Below, in pieces: positions 24,329 through 33,466 of a stretch of DNA of 51,710 nt. The notes under the pieces were generated by a model. The model saw only the letters and a program-made list of their open reading frames with translations. It had not been told where the DNA came from and searched no databases. Made by a program: the position numbers and the translations under genes. The stretch lies in assembly GCA_900540805.1 (NCBI GenBank), contig UQHL01000020.1:1-51710 (forward strand). The letters are read 5' to 3'. This stretch comes from an uncultured Eubacteriales bacterium. GTDB lineage: Bacteria; Bacillota; Clostridia; Christensenellales; Borkfalkiaceae. Each line of letters opens with the position of its first letter. The stretch's first letter is position 1.

Positions 24329-25483
24329 ATGGACATGCAAGCTGTAAAACTGCATATAGACGAGCGAATCGAGGCGGGGCTTTTGCCCGGGGCGGTGTGC
24401 GGCGTATTTCTGGACGGGCGGCCCGTTTTTACCTATGTTTCGGGCTATGCCGACGTCGAAAAGAAAATACCCTTGAAGGAAAACGCCGTGTTTCGCCTTG
24501 CGTCGATGACCAAGCCCGTTACCGCGGCGGCGGCGCTTCTCTGCGAGGACCGCGGGCTTTTACATATCGAAGACAAGGTGAGCCGCTATCTGCCCGCCTT
24601 TTCGCACATGAAGGTGGGACGAATGGAAAACGGCCGCCCGATCGAAGCGGGGGAGGCGTCGCGCGAAATTACGCTGTACGACGTGCTGACGCACAGCTCG
24701 GGGTTGGGCTCGGGCGAGGTGGGCGCTTTTCAGTACGGGGCGCGTTCCCTGCCCGATACGTTGGAGGAGGCCGTCGGGGCTTACGCGGGCTGGCTTCTCG
24801 ATTTCGACCCCGCGAGCAGACAGTGCTACAGCGCGGCCGTCGCGTTCGATCTCGCCGCCCGTATCGTGGAGATCGCGTCGGGTATGCCTTACGCGCAGTT
24901 TCTGGAGGAAAATATTTTTCGTCCGCTCGGCATGCGGGATACGGGATATACGGTAGATGACGAACGTTTTGCCCGAACGGTGAAAATGTATCGCCTGAAG
25001 GACGACGGGTCGGGAATTCAACCGCGGGATTTCAAACGGTGCGGTTTTCCCGAATTCAAGGAAGGATATACGGGCGGCTCCGCGGGGCTTTTTTCCACTT
25101 TCCGCGATTATTCTCTCTTTGCCCGCATGCTTGCGGGGGAAGGAGAATTCGGCGGCGTGCGTATTTTATCGAAAGCGGCCGTCGAAAAAATGAGAAGACC
25201 CGCACTGTCCCATTCGATGGAGGGGATCGACGACTTTTTCAACTGGGGCTGCGGGGTGCGCGTCCGTGAGAAGCAATGCGGCGACCGTCAGCCGCTCTCC
25301 GACGGCAGCTTCGGCTGGAGCGGGGCGTTCAGCACGCATTTCTGGGTGGATCCCAAGCTGAAGCTGACGGCGGTTTTAATGGCGAATCTGAATGACGCGG
25401 GCGGGGCGGACGCGGCCGCTTCGGCGCAATTCGAACGGGACGTCATGAAGGAGCTCGACAAACAAAAAATCGCTTTATCGTAA
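24329..25483 (+). CDS. Serine hydrolase of the class C beta-lactamase/esterase fold
   Basis: 384 residues, no signal peptide, so cytoplasmic. The nucleophile motif SxxK is Ser59-Met-Thr-Lys62 (FRLASMTKPVT). Tyr167 lies in CYSAAVAFDLAARIVE, where family members often have YSN. Late block FGWSGAFSTHFWVDP. Family members include peptidases, esterases and lactamases; the lack of a signal peptide argues against antibiotic resistance. It is a single-gene unit with a strong promoter and GGGAGGAG ahead of the start. Substrate unknown; deacylation of acetylated or esterified glycan parts would fit the surroundings. Confidence 0.85.
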   Translation: MDMQAVKLHIDERIEAGLLPGAVCGVFLDGRPVFTYVSGYADVEKKIPLKENAVFRLASMTKPVTAAAALLCEDRGLLHIEDKVSRYLPAFSHMKVGRMENGRPIEAGEASREITLYDVLTHSSGLGSGEVGAFQYGARSLPDTLEEAVGAYAGWLLDFDPASRQCYSAAVAFDLAARIVEIASGMPYAQFLEENIFRPLGMRDTGYTVDDERFARTVKMYRLKDDGSGIQPRDFKRCGFPEFKEGYTGGSAGLFSTFRDYSLFARMLAGEGEFGGVRILSKAAVEKMRRPALSHSMEGIDDFFNWGCGVRVREKQCGDRQPLSDGSFGWSGAFSTHFWVDPKLKLTAVLMANLNDAGGADAAASAQFERDVMKELDKQKIALS

Positions 25484-25543
25484 TTTTTGGGAACAAAAAC
25501 CGAAGATATGATAAGACACGGCGGCTTTTTTGCCCTATACTTA
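25475..25543 (+). promoter_or_regulatory. 69-bp conserved regulatory block, copy A
   Basis: It begins TTATCGTAATTTTTG and ends TATACTTA, with TTTTTTG before the last element. It aligns without gaps to 38525-38593 at about 49 of 69 positions by hand count. It overlaps the end of the serine hydrolase gene and faces the surface-protein gene at 25747. A shared promoter/operator is the likely meaning. Confidence 0.55.
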
Positions 25544-25746
25544 AAGCGTACCACGGCCGCGCGGGTTTTTTTGTGCGTTCGTCCGCGGAAATATAAAAAA
25601 GCAATTCCCCCGGGGGAATTTGAATGTTATTGCCGATAACATTCAAAAAAAACTTATCCGATAAGGAGAAGAGGGGACGAAACGCTTTACAGTTAAGGGA
25701 TTCGGCGCGTGAAAACGCGGGGATTAAAAAAAGTTTGGAGGAAAAA

Positions 25747-28700
25747 ATGAAGAGTATCAAAAGAATCAGACTTTCGCTTGTCACTGCTTTTTCGGCGGCG
25801 GCGATCGCTCTTACGGCAGTGGGCTTAAACATGCGTCCCGTTTCCGTAAAGGCCGAAAACAGCGTAGTCAACGGTTGGAACAGCGCGGTTGCGAGAGGGG
25901 ACCAAACTGTCGAGCTCGGTATCGCGGCAGAAGATAACTTTGCAAGCTTTTCCGATTTGCAGTCGGGCGACGTTATTTCTTATGCCGGCAGATATACCCT
26001 CGAACAAGACGCCGCATGGGCGAGGACTTTGCCCTTGCGCATGTCGATTTCCGCGAAAGGAACGGGTAGCGTTACGTGGCAATTTCTCGACGGCGATCTT
26101 GCGAAACTTGACGAGTTTGCGTTTCAAGGGATTTATTACACGGGAAAAATGACTCTTGGAGGTAACGCGCTTGAGGGTGCGGGAAAGTGGGGCGGCAATC
26201 TGATGACAAACATCAAGCCGAAAACTATTCAGTCGGGAGAGACGCTCGATCTTGCGTTTAACGGCTTCAGCCCCTATGGCAGCAGTATTTATTACGTGGA
26301 TGAAGAGGGCGTATTTACGGAAGCGGCTACTTTGGCTGGCGGGTTTTATACTGCTACGTCGACTGATTTCGCTATCAGTGTGAAAGTGGAAGGCGAGATC
26401 ACCGATCTTTCCGTGAAGATCGGTGAAGGACTTTACATGACTTCGGTGGATAAAAATTTCGCCTGGCCAGACTATCACGCCCCTTTCAAGGCGGTGAATG
26501 ATGCGGAATATCGCGGGGTTCTGAAGACTAATTCCGTTACCAATCTGTTGGATTATTTCGTGTTTAAGGGATATCCGATGTCTCTTACGTTTGATAGCGC
26601 CGACGCCATAGCCGACATCAAAATGGGCGGCAATCGAATCGGCGGCGGCAAAGCGGGGGAAAGATACGCTTATACCGTGCCTGTAGAGGCGAATGCGGCC
26701 AACCTTGAGATCAGAGAAGGCGTCAACGGCTGGAGCCCGACTGTTAAGAGAGGCGAGCAGCAGGTGAAAGCCGACGTTACGATGACCGACGATTATTACG
26801 CTTCCTTTACGGGCTTACAGAGCGGCGATGTCATTTCCTACAACGGAACGCTTAAGAGCGAATGGCTGAAAGGCCCCATGATAAGGACGATGCCTTACGC
26901 GCTGTCGATTATCCCGACGGGTACGGGCACGGTAAGCTGGGACTTGCAGGCGGCAGGAATGGCTGCGCCTCTTCGTATCACGATGGTGGTCGGCGGAGAT
27001 AAGGCGCTTCGCAGCCAATACGGCACGGGCGACAGCATTAAGGATATTAAAAGCAACAAAACCTGCGCTTCGGGAGAAACCCTTACGGTTGTCGTGGACG
27101 GACATCATATTTATGACAATACCGTATTTTATCTTAACGAGGACGGAACGTTTGAAAACGCGGCGCAATTGGTGAGTTCGGTATTATTTGCAGACGGCGA
27201 GCTCCTTTACGATACGTTTAACGTTTCCGTGACGGTTTCGGGAGAAATCACGGGCTTGAAGCTGAAGCTCGGCGAAAGCATGATGTTTACAAAGCTGGGA
27301 CAGATATTCAGCGGTACAAATTGGACGTTTGATGGATATTCGGCTCCTTTTAATGCGAATTTCGGAGCCGAAACCTCCGACACGGGCTTCCGCGGGATAT
27401 ATAAGCCCGTACAGGCAGGGGAGCACGGCAGCGAAGTCAGATACTTTGCGTTTAGGGGCTTCCCGCTTTCCCTCAAGTGCACTTCGACCGATCCCGACGC
27501 CGCGCCTTACGTCACCATAGGCGGACAAAAGGTGAATTCGGACAATACGGCCCCCGAAGGACAGTTCGGCTGGTATAATTATACCGTATCGCCCTATGCA
27601 ACCGACGCGGCCGTCTCGATTACGGCGTCCGATTTGAACGTTACTTATATAGACGGCGACGAGGTGTTCAGAAAGGTTGCCGTCGGCTTCAACGAAACGA
27701 CGTCCCCGCTTGCCAACGTGGAAAAGAAAGGAAACGTCGCGGAAGGATTTTATGCGGACGCAGATTTGACGACGCCTTTCGATTTCACTTCTTTGATTAC
27801 GCAGAATACCAATATCTATATCAAATGGAAAGAGGTGCCTCATCTCACCTTTATGGTGGACGATCAGGTTTACGGGTATCAGAACTTCGAAACCGCGGGA
27901 CTTCCCGATATGCCCGAAGCCCCCTCAAAGGAAGGCAAGGGCTTTATGGGCTGGTATGCCGACGCAAACGGCACGACGAAGTTCGACTTTTCGGCTCAGA
28001 TAACGGAAAACGCTACCGCTTATGCTGTGTTCGGCTATAATGTCGCTTATCAAATTTCCGGGTTTACGGGCGCGGAGCAGAAGAGCGTGAAAATTGTAAA
28101 GGAAGGCGGCGCAATCGCGGCGGCGGACGCTCCCTCTTATGCGGAGGTTACGGGCGGCCTCGAGTTTGACGCCTTTGTCCTCGAATGGTATAAAGACGCC
28201 GAATTGACGCAAAAAGTGACGTTCCCCTATACGCCTTCGGCGAGCGGCGCACTGTACGGCCGCCTCGTCGATACGAAAGACTATGTGAAGCCCAACGAAT
28301 ACGGTTGGGATACCCAGAAAGGCGTCAAAAATCAGGATACGGTGGTTGGCGATAAGGAAATTCCTTTAACCGAATCCGAATACGGCATGGCCGCAAAGGC
28401 GATCGGTCAGGGCGACGGATATTCCAAATTCCAGCTCGGATACGAGGGATATGTCGTCAATGCCAACAAGCTCAACGTCGCAAAGGAAATTTATTTCGAT
28501 ATCGAGGTGGATTCGGCCTGCGACACCGATTGGGCGCAGTCGGGCGGCGCGGCGAAATGGATTTCGTTCGGCCTGTTCAATTCGCTCAACGGCGCGCTCA
28601 CCAGCCAGGGCCCCGAGACGAACCGCGGCTTAAACGGCGGACTTGCGCTGTTTGCGTTTAATCTTACCGAAAACACTACCCAGATTTCCGGCTGGCCGAC

Positions 28701-29778
28701 GGGTAAAACTCCCGTTCGTCCCGTTGCCAATGCGTTTACGTACAACAACACGGTTAAGCTGGATATGATGCACTTCGTCATCGTCATCGGCGAGACCAAG
28801 GCGGAGAGCGGGCTGTATCTCGAAAAAGACGGCAATAGAACGCTTATCGCCAATCTCGATCTTCAGCGGTCGATGTTCCCCGACGGCGCGTATCTGATGC
28901 TCTCCTGCTTCAGAAAAACCGATTTCACCGTCCGTCTGGCACAGCAGTCGTCCATCAAAGCGGGTTCGCAGGAGAACGGCACCTACTCGTTTAGCAAGAC
29001 CAGCGGAATTGCGGGCGAAAAAGTATATATCGAAAACATCGCCCCGAAAGCGGGATATAAATTTACGGAAAGAAGCGTATTTGCGGGGGACACCGCTTTG
29101 TCTCTTGAGACGGAAGAAGTCGGCGGCGAGGTAAAATATTATTTCTCCATGCCCGTCGGCGACGAGGTGGTGATTGAAATCAAATGGGCCGTCGCGGTGA
29201 CCTTTGTCGCGGACGACCAGACGCTGGGGACGGCGTACGTAGTGCCCGGAGATAAGGTGCTCGGCGTGGATATGCCCGACGATCCCGAAAAGGCGGGGCA
29301 TACCTTTGACGGCTGGTATAAGGACGCCGCTTTCACGCAGGCGTTTGACAGAAAGACGGACGCGATCGAGGGACTGACGACGATCTACGCGAAATTTACG
29401 GCAAACGTTTATACGATCACTTTCATGTCGGATAACGAGACGTATAAGACGGGCACGGCGAATTACGGCGGGAAGTTTACCTCGGAGGAGATATCCAGGG
29501 AAGGCTACACCTTCGGCGGCTGGTTTACCGACGAGGCCTGCACGCAGGCTTACGATTTCGAGACGGCCGTTACGGGCAATCTCACCGTCTATGCGAAGTG
29601 GACCCCTGTCGGCGGAGGAACGAGCTCCGAGACTGAAAACAGCTCTTCGGGGAACGGCCAGAGCTCTTCCGAAAGTGCGGCGGGCTGCGGAAGTGCGGCC
29701 GGAATCGGCGGAGTGATTGCGGGAATGACCCTCGCGGGCGTTGCAATCCTTTCCGCGTTTAAGAAAAAATCCAAATGA
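25747..29778 (+). CDS. Large surface protein with duplicated N-terminal domain and InlB-type repeats
   Basis: 1343 residues, started at 25747 behind TTTGGAGGAAAA; the frame is open upstream but those codons lie in the leader. Signal peptide 1-37 (cleavage near VKA-EN). Residues about 41-320 and 325-640 are two copies of one domain, each opening with NGW and carrying FxxLQSGDVISY. InlB/Flg_new-type beta repeats follow (about 640-845, e.g. GFMGWYADANGTTKFDF), then a lectin-like beta domain (about 848-1070), then two more InlB repeats (HTFDGWYKDAAFTQAFD, YTFGGWFTDEACTQAYD). A Ser-rich linker, GCGSAAG, a hydrophobic helix and FKKKSK end the protein. There is no LPXTG. Probable role: adhesion or glycan capture at the cell surface. 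Confidence 0.85.
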   Translation: MKSIKRIRLSLVTAFSAAAIALTAVGLNMRPVSVKAENSVVNGWNSAVARGDQTVELGIAAEDNFASFSDLQSGDVISYAGRYTLEQDAAWARTLPLRMSISAKGTGSVTWQFLDGDLAKLDEFAFQGIYYTGKMTLGGNALEGAGKWGGNLMTNIKPKTIQSGETLDLAFNGFSPYGSSIYYVDEEGVFTEAATLAGGFYTATSTDFAISVKVEGEITDLSVKIGEGLYMTSVDKNFAWPDYHAPFKAVNDAEYRGVLKTNSVTNLLDYFVFKGYPMSLTFDSADAIADIKMGGNRIGGGKAGERYAYTVPVEANAANLEIREGVNGWSPTVKRGEQQVKADVTMTDDYYASFTGLQSGDVISYNGTLKSEWLKGPMIRTMPYALSIIPTGTGTVSWDLQAAGMAAPLRITMVVGGDKALRSQYGTGDSIKDIKSNKTCASGETLTVVVDGHHIYDNTVFYLNEDGTFENAAQLVSSVLFADGELLYDTFNVSVTVSGEITGLKLKLGESMMFTKLGQIFSGTNWTFDGYSAPFNANFGAETSDTGFRGIYKPVQAGEHGSEVRYFAFRGFPLSLKCTSTDPDAAPYVTIGGQKVNSDNTAPEGQFGWYNYTVSPYATDAAVSITASDLNVTYIDGDEVFRKVAVGFNETTSPLANVEKKGNVAEGFYADADLTTPFDFTSLITQNTNIYIKWKEVPHLTFMVDDQVYGYQNFETAGLPDMPEAPSKEGKGFMGWYADANGTTKFDFSAQITENATAYAVFGYNVAYQISGFTGAEQKSVKIVKEGGAIAAADAPSYAEVTGGLEFDAFVLEWYKDAELTQKVTFPYTPSASGALYGRLVDTKDYVKPNEYGWDTQKGVKNQDTVVGDKEIPLTESEYGMAAKAIGQGDGYSKFQLGYEGYVVNANKLNVAKEIYFDIEVDSACDTDWAQSGGAAKWISFGLFNSLNGALTSQGPETNRGLNGGLALFAFNLTENTTQISGWPTGKTPVRPVANAFTYNNTVKLDMMHFVIVIGETKAESGLYLEKDGNRTLIANLDLQRSMFPDGAYLMLSCFRKTDFTVRLAQQSSIKAGSQENGTYSFSKTSGIAGEKVYIENIAPKAGYKFTERSVFAGDTALSLETEEVGGEVKYYFSMPVGDEVVIEIKWAVAVTFVADDQTLGTAYVVPGDKVLGVDMPDDPEKAGHTFDGWYKDAAFTQAFDRKTDAIEGLTTIYAKFTANVYTITFMSDNETYKTGTANYGGKFTSEEISREGYTFGGWFTDEACTQAYDFETAVTGNLTVYAKWTPVGGGTSSETENSSSGNGQSSSESAAGCGSAAGIGGVIAGMTLAGVAILSAFKKKSK

Positions 29779-29866
29779 TCTAAAGCCGTAAAATAAATTT
29801 CAGGACGGTTTCGTGCGGAAGGGGACGGGATAAACGATTTCTTTCCGCATAGAGCCGCCCGCATAC

Positions 29867-29928
29867 GGACGGCGAGGAAAGACGGCCTGCGGAAAAGCAG
29901 ACCCGGGCGCACGGAGCGCCCGCCGTCC
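29867..29928 (+). promoter_or_regulatory. Nested hairpin between surface protein and second ABC operon
   Basis: GGACGGCG (29867-29874) can pair with CGCCGTCC (29921-29928), and inside it GGGCGC (29905-29910) pairs with GCGCCC (29916-29921). CTTTCACAAAAAA follows. It could be a weak terminator or a leader structure for the ABC genes. A TGCGGAA/TTCCGCA inverted repeat lies at 29814-29849. No convincing promoter was found in 29779-29964, so read-through from 25.7 kb is possible. Confidence 0.4.
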
Positions 29929-29964
29929 TTTCACAAAAAATAAAAACCAGGTAAGGAGCAGAAA

Positions 29965-31446
29965 GTGAAAAAGATTTTAGCTGTAACACTGTCAACCCTG
30001 ATGATACTTGCGACGGCGACGGGCTGTCTCAAGCGCGTCGATCCCAATTCGGCGAGCGACGCCGTAATCGGCGGCAACTCGGGCGACGAAATCGACAATA
30101 TCATTAATCCCGATAAAGATATGGAAGGGAAGCTGAAAATCGCCGTGCCTAACGTGGATAGCCATATCGACGCGATAGAAGCTTTCGTTTCCTCGTATAA
30201 CGAAAAATTCCCCAATATCGACGTGGAAATCGTGAAGTTCGATCTCGACCAATACAAGGGCAAGGTAAAGGATTTTGCCGCCGCGGCGCAGGCGGTCAAC
30301 CGTCCGCAGGATATGTTCGACGTATTCTGGCTGCCGCAGGATTACATAAACGAGTGGTATTCGCTTCGGTTGGTCGGCTCTTTGGACGCGCTGATCGAGA
30401 AAGACCCCGACGTCTCCAAGGATATGCTGATTTCCAACGCGGTGGAAAGTTCGTCCGTCAACGGCTCTTTGTATATGATGCCGCGCGACTACAACCAGGT
30501 CGTCATGTATTACAACAAAAAAATGTTCGACGACGTGGGCATGGATTATCCTACCTCCAAAATGAGCGCGGACGATTTTAAGGAAATGATCGTCGAATTG
30601 CGCGAAAGGCTGTGCACCAGCAATAAAACGAACGATTACGGCGTCAAGTACAAGGAGGGAATCAGCTGCATTATCGACTGCAATATCAAATGGGATTCCC
30701 TCGCCTGGCCCCTTTTGAAATCGTTCGGCGGCACGATCGTCAACGAGCAGGGCGAGGTTACGTTTGACAGCGAGGAAAATCTCAATGCTTTTAAGTATTG
30801 GAAATCGCTTACCGAAAACGAAGACTATGCCTGCCCGCTGGCCATCAGCGTCGAAAAGGGCGGCACCAATCCGGGCATTCAGTTCCGCATGCAGCAGGCG
30901 CCTCTCTATTTTCAGTCGCGCGCGGTGGCGGGAGATATCGTAACCAGCACGACGATGGGCGGACAGACCTATTACGGCATCACCGACCTCGGCGCCGCGG
31001 GACTGCCGCAGTTCGGCCCCGCCTATACCATAGGCGGCGGGTGCAGCGGCTATGCCGTTTACAGCGAGGTTGTCAATGTAACGGAGGCCTGGCAGTTTGT
31101 CAAGCACGTCGTCAGCATAGAGGGGCAGAACGCCTATTCGGAAACGGGCGGCTGCGTCCCCGTGCGCAAGGATCTGCTGGAGGACAAAAACGCCGCATGG
31201 CGCAAATCGCTGCCCGACGTTTTTGACGCGGCCGACCATGAAGCCTTTGTCGAAAATATGGACTGCTATGCCAGCACGAGAGACTTTTATCAGTACATTC
31301 CTTTAAGCGCGCAGTCGAGCATTTTAGCCAAGATCGAGGAAACGTTCAATTCCATGGCACCGCTCAAAAACGATGCGATCATGAGGGGCACGCTTACGTC
31401 CTACGCGCAGACGATGCAGGATATTATCAACAAGGCTAAAAAGTAA
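29965..31446 (+). CDS. Second ABC sugar importer, substrate-binding lipoprotein
   Basis: 493 residues. Signal peptide with lipobox TATG-Cys21. Solute-binding family features: LKIAVPNVDSHIDAIEAFVSSYNEKFPNIDVEIV, NQVVMYYNKKMFDDVGMDYP and a C-terminal MRGTLTSYAQTMQDIINKAKK. GTAAGGAGCAG precedes the start. The downstream permeases and two lipoprotein hydrolase-like genes suggest uptake of oligosaccharides freed at the surface. The ligand is unknown. Confidence 0.92.
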   Translation: MKKILAVTLSTLMILATATGCLKRVDPNSASDAVIGGNSGDEIDNIINPDKDMEGKLKIAVPNVDSHIDAIEAFVSSYNEKFPNIDVEIVKFDLDQYKGKVKDFAAAAQAVNRPQDMFDVFWLPQDYINEWYSLRLVGSLDALIEKDPDVSKDMLISNAVESSSVNGSLYMMPRDYNQVVMYYNKKMFDDVGMDYPTSKMSADDFKEMIVELRERLCTSNKTNDYGVKYKEGISCIIDCNIKWDSLAWPLLKSFGGTIVNEQGEVTFDSEENLNAFKYWKSLTENEDYACPLAISVEKGGTNPGIQFRMQQAPLYFQSRAVAGDIVTSTTMGGQTYYGITDLGAAGLPQFGPAYTIGGGCSGYAVYSEVVNVTEAWQFVKHVVSIEGQNAYSETGGCVPVRKDLLEDKNAAWRKSLPDVFDAADHEAFVENMDCYASTRDFYQYIPLSAQSSILAKIEETFNSMAPLKNDAIMRGTLTSYAQTMQDIINKAKK

Positions 31447-31456
31447 GGAGGCAAAC

Positions 31457-32449
31457 GTGGATTACGAAACGAAAAACGGCGGGACGGCAGCCGCGGCGGA
31501 CGGCAAAACCCTTGCGGACCGCTCCGCCGGCGTCGGAGGAAGCAATCGGCCGAGTAAGCTCCTGAAATGGATAAAAAAGGATTACGGCTGTTATCTGTTT
31601 CTGCTGCCGATGATTATCGGTTTCTTTATCTTTACCGCCTATCCCGTCATCACCTCCCTCATTTACAGCTTTACCGATTACAACGGCCTTTTCTATACGA
31701 AGCTGGGGCTTGAAAATTATCAGAACATGTTCGATTTCTCCTTTTCGGGGCTGGGCAAGGACGTGTTCAAATCCTTCGGCGTCACCTTCGAGTGGGCGTT
31801 GATCTCCATTCCTCTGGGCCTGGTGCTCTCCTTTATGCTGGCGCTTCTGGCGTCCAAAGAGGTGAAAGGGGTCGGCGTCTATCGTCTGCTTTTCTACATG
31901 CCGACCATTATCCCGAGCATCGCCATTTCCTTTATCTGGGCGGATACGTTCAGCTCCGACGGGCTGGCCAATCAGCTGCTTTTAAGCCTCGGGCTTCCGC
32001 CTTCGATGTGGCTGGAGGGGGAGAGCACGGCGCTGTGGACGCTGATTTTGACGGGCGTCTGGGGCATAGGCGGAAATATGATCATGTGGCTTGCCTCCCT
32101 GCGGAATATTCCGCCCGAGCTTTACGAGGCGGCCAGCCTCGACGGCGCGGGATATTTCACCAATCTCTTCCGCATTACGATCCCGCTTTGTACGCCGATG
32201 ATTTTTTATAACCTCCTCAATGCGCTGATCGGCGCGATGCAGGCCTTTGACGTCTATGCGATGGTCGGCCACGGGCCGAACGACAGCCTTTACTTTATCA
32301 GTATCCGAATTTACGAAACGGCATTCGGCTCCGGGAACGAATACGGGCTGGCCTGCGCGATGGGCTGGTTGATGTTCGCCGTGATCGCGGTGCTGACGCT
32401 GATTATGTTTAAGACGAACAATTGGGTGAATTATGGCGAAGAAAGTTGA
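31457..32449 (+). CDS. Second ABC sugar importer, permease 1
   Basis: 330 residues, MalF type. A Gly/Ala-rich N-terminal tail of about 45 residues precedes the membrane segments (YLFLLPMIIGFFIFTAYPVITSLIYSF). EAA loop YEAASLDGAGYFTNLFRITIPL. It overlaps permease 2 by 17 bases. TAAGGAGGC is the ribosome binding site. Confidence 0.93.
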   Translation: MDYETKNGGTAAAADGKTLADRSAGVGGSNRPSKLLKWIKKDYGCYLFLLPMIIGFFIFTAYPVITSLIYSFTDYNGLFYTKLGLENYQNMFDFSFSGLGKDVFKSFGVTFEWALISIPLGLVLSFMLALLASKEVKGVGVYRLLFYMPTIIPSIAISFIWADTFSSDGLANQLLLSLGLPPSMWLEGESTALWTLILTGVWGIGGNMIMWLASLRNIPPELYEAASLDGAGYFTNLFRITIPLCTPMIFYNLLNALIGAMQAFDVYAMVGHGPNDSLYFISIRIYETAFGSGNEYGLACAMGWLMFAVIAVLTLIMFKTNNWVNYGEES

Positions 32450-33350
32450 GATAACGATAGAGACGGCCGCGGAGACGGACGTCGGCGAATTGCTTAGGAG
32501 AAGCAGGCGGAGAAAGCGCGAAAAAGAGATCGTTTTGCTTACGATCAAGTATCTCGCCCTGACGCTTATGGCTGTATTCCTGCTGTTCCCTTACGTCTTT
32601 ATGGTCTCCAAAAGCCTGATGGATATCGTGGACGCCAATTCGTCCACGCCGACGCTGTTCCCCACGCGCGGGGTACACTTCAAAAACTACGAGGTGTTTT
32701 TCGAATATTGGAAATACTTCAAAAATTCTCTCATCGTGGTCGCCATAAACGGTATTTTTATCCCGCTTACGGGCTTTATGGTGGCTTATCCGTTTGCACG
32801 GCGCAACTTTAAGGGAAAGAAAGTGATGTTTTCCGTCATGATGGCGACGGTCATGCTGCCCGGCGCGGTGGTCATGGTCCCTACGTACATCATGTTTAAG
32901 AGCTTCGGGCTTGTGGATAACCTCGCTTCGCAGTGGGTCGGCGCGTTTTGGGGCGGCGGCGCGATGAACATTTTTCTGATGATTCAATTTCTGCGCGGGA
33001 TTCCCAAGGAGTACGACAACGCCGCGCTGATCGACGGGGGCAATATGTTTTCGATTTTTATCTACATATTGTTGCCCATGTGTAAAAACGTACTTCTGTT
33101 TATCGGCATATCGACCGTGATCGGCCGCTGGTCGGATTTTCAAGGGCCGCTGATCTATCTCCATACCATGGATAAGATGACGATAGCCGTGGCCTTCTAT
33201 ACGCGCTTCAAATCCAGCGGCGCGGCGGCCATCTTCTCCAACTCGAAAATGGCTATGGCGGTGTGTATGACCGTCCTGCCCATGACGCTGTATCTCATCT
33301 TCCAGAAGCAGATGATCGGCGGTATAAAAATAGGCGGCCTCAAGGGCTGA
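32433..33350 (+). CDS. Second ABC sugar importer, permease 2
   Basis: 305 residues, MalG type. A charged cytoplasmic tail (LLRRSRRRKREKEIV) precedes membrane segment 1. The EAA-type loop is YDNAALIDGGNMFSIFIYILLPM, with Asn replacing the usual Glu-Ala start. The start lies within the end of permease 1. As in the first importer, no ATPase gene is nearby. Confidence 0.92.
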   Translation: MAKKVEITIETAAETDVGELLRRSRRRKREKEIVLLTIKYLALTLMAVFLLFPYVFMVSKSLMDIVDANSSTPTLFPTRGVHFKNYEVFFEYWKYFKNSLIVVAINGIFIPLTGFMVAYPFARRNFKGKKVMFSVMMATVMLPGAVVMVPTYIMFKSFGLVDNLASQWVGAFWGGGAMNIFLMIQFLRGIPKEYDNAALIDGGNMFSIFIYILLPMCKNVLLFIGISTVIGRWSDFQGPLIYLHTMDKMTIAVAFYTRFKSSGAAAIFSNSKMAMAVCMTVLPMTLYLIFQKQMIGGIKIGGLKG

Positions 33351-33376
33351 TTTTCCGAAAAAGTTCCTTTTGAGGA

Positions 33377-33419
33377 ACGGGCAGGCTTGTAAAGAAAGAC
33401 GATTCTTTTACAGGCCCGT
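33377..33419 (+). promoter_or_regulatory. Intercistronic hairpin
   Basis: ACGGGC (33377-33382) pairs with GCCCGT (33414-33419), and TGTAAAGAA pairs inside with TTCTTTTACA (one bulge). There is no T-run, so it may be an RNA-processing or stabilising structure between the permeases and the lipoprotein genes rather than a full terminator. Confidence 0.4.
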
Positions 33420-33466
33420 CTTCGGTTAATCGCCGCGGCGAAAAAATAACAAACAAGGGGTAAACC

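Noticed and set aside
24329..25483. Beta-lactamase resistance gene
   Set aside because: The fold and SxxK motif fit, but there is no signal peptide and the YxN motif is altered; a general serine hydrolase is the safer call.
29867..29928. Riboswitch in the leader of the second ABC operon
   Set aside because: Only a nested GC hairpin is present; no known aptamer core could be recognised.
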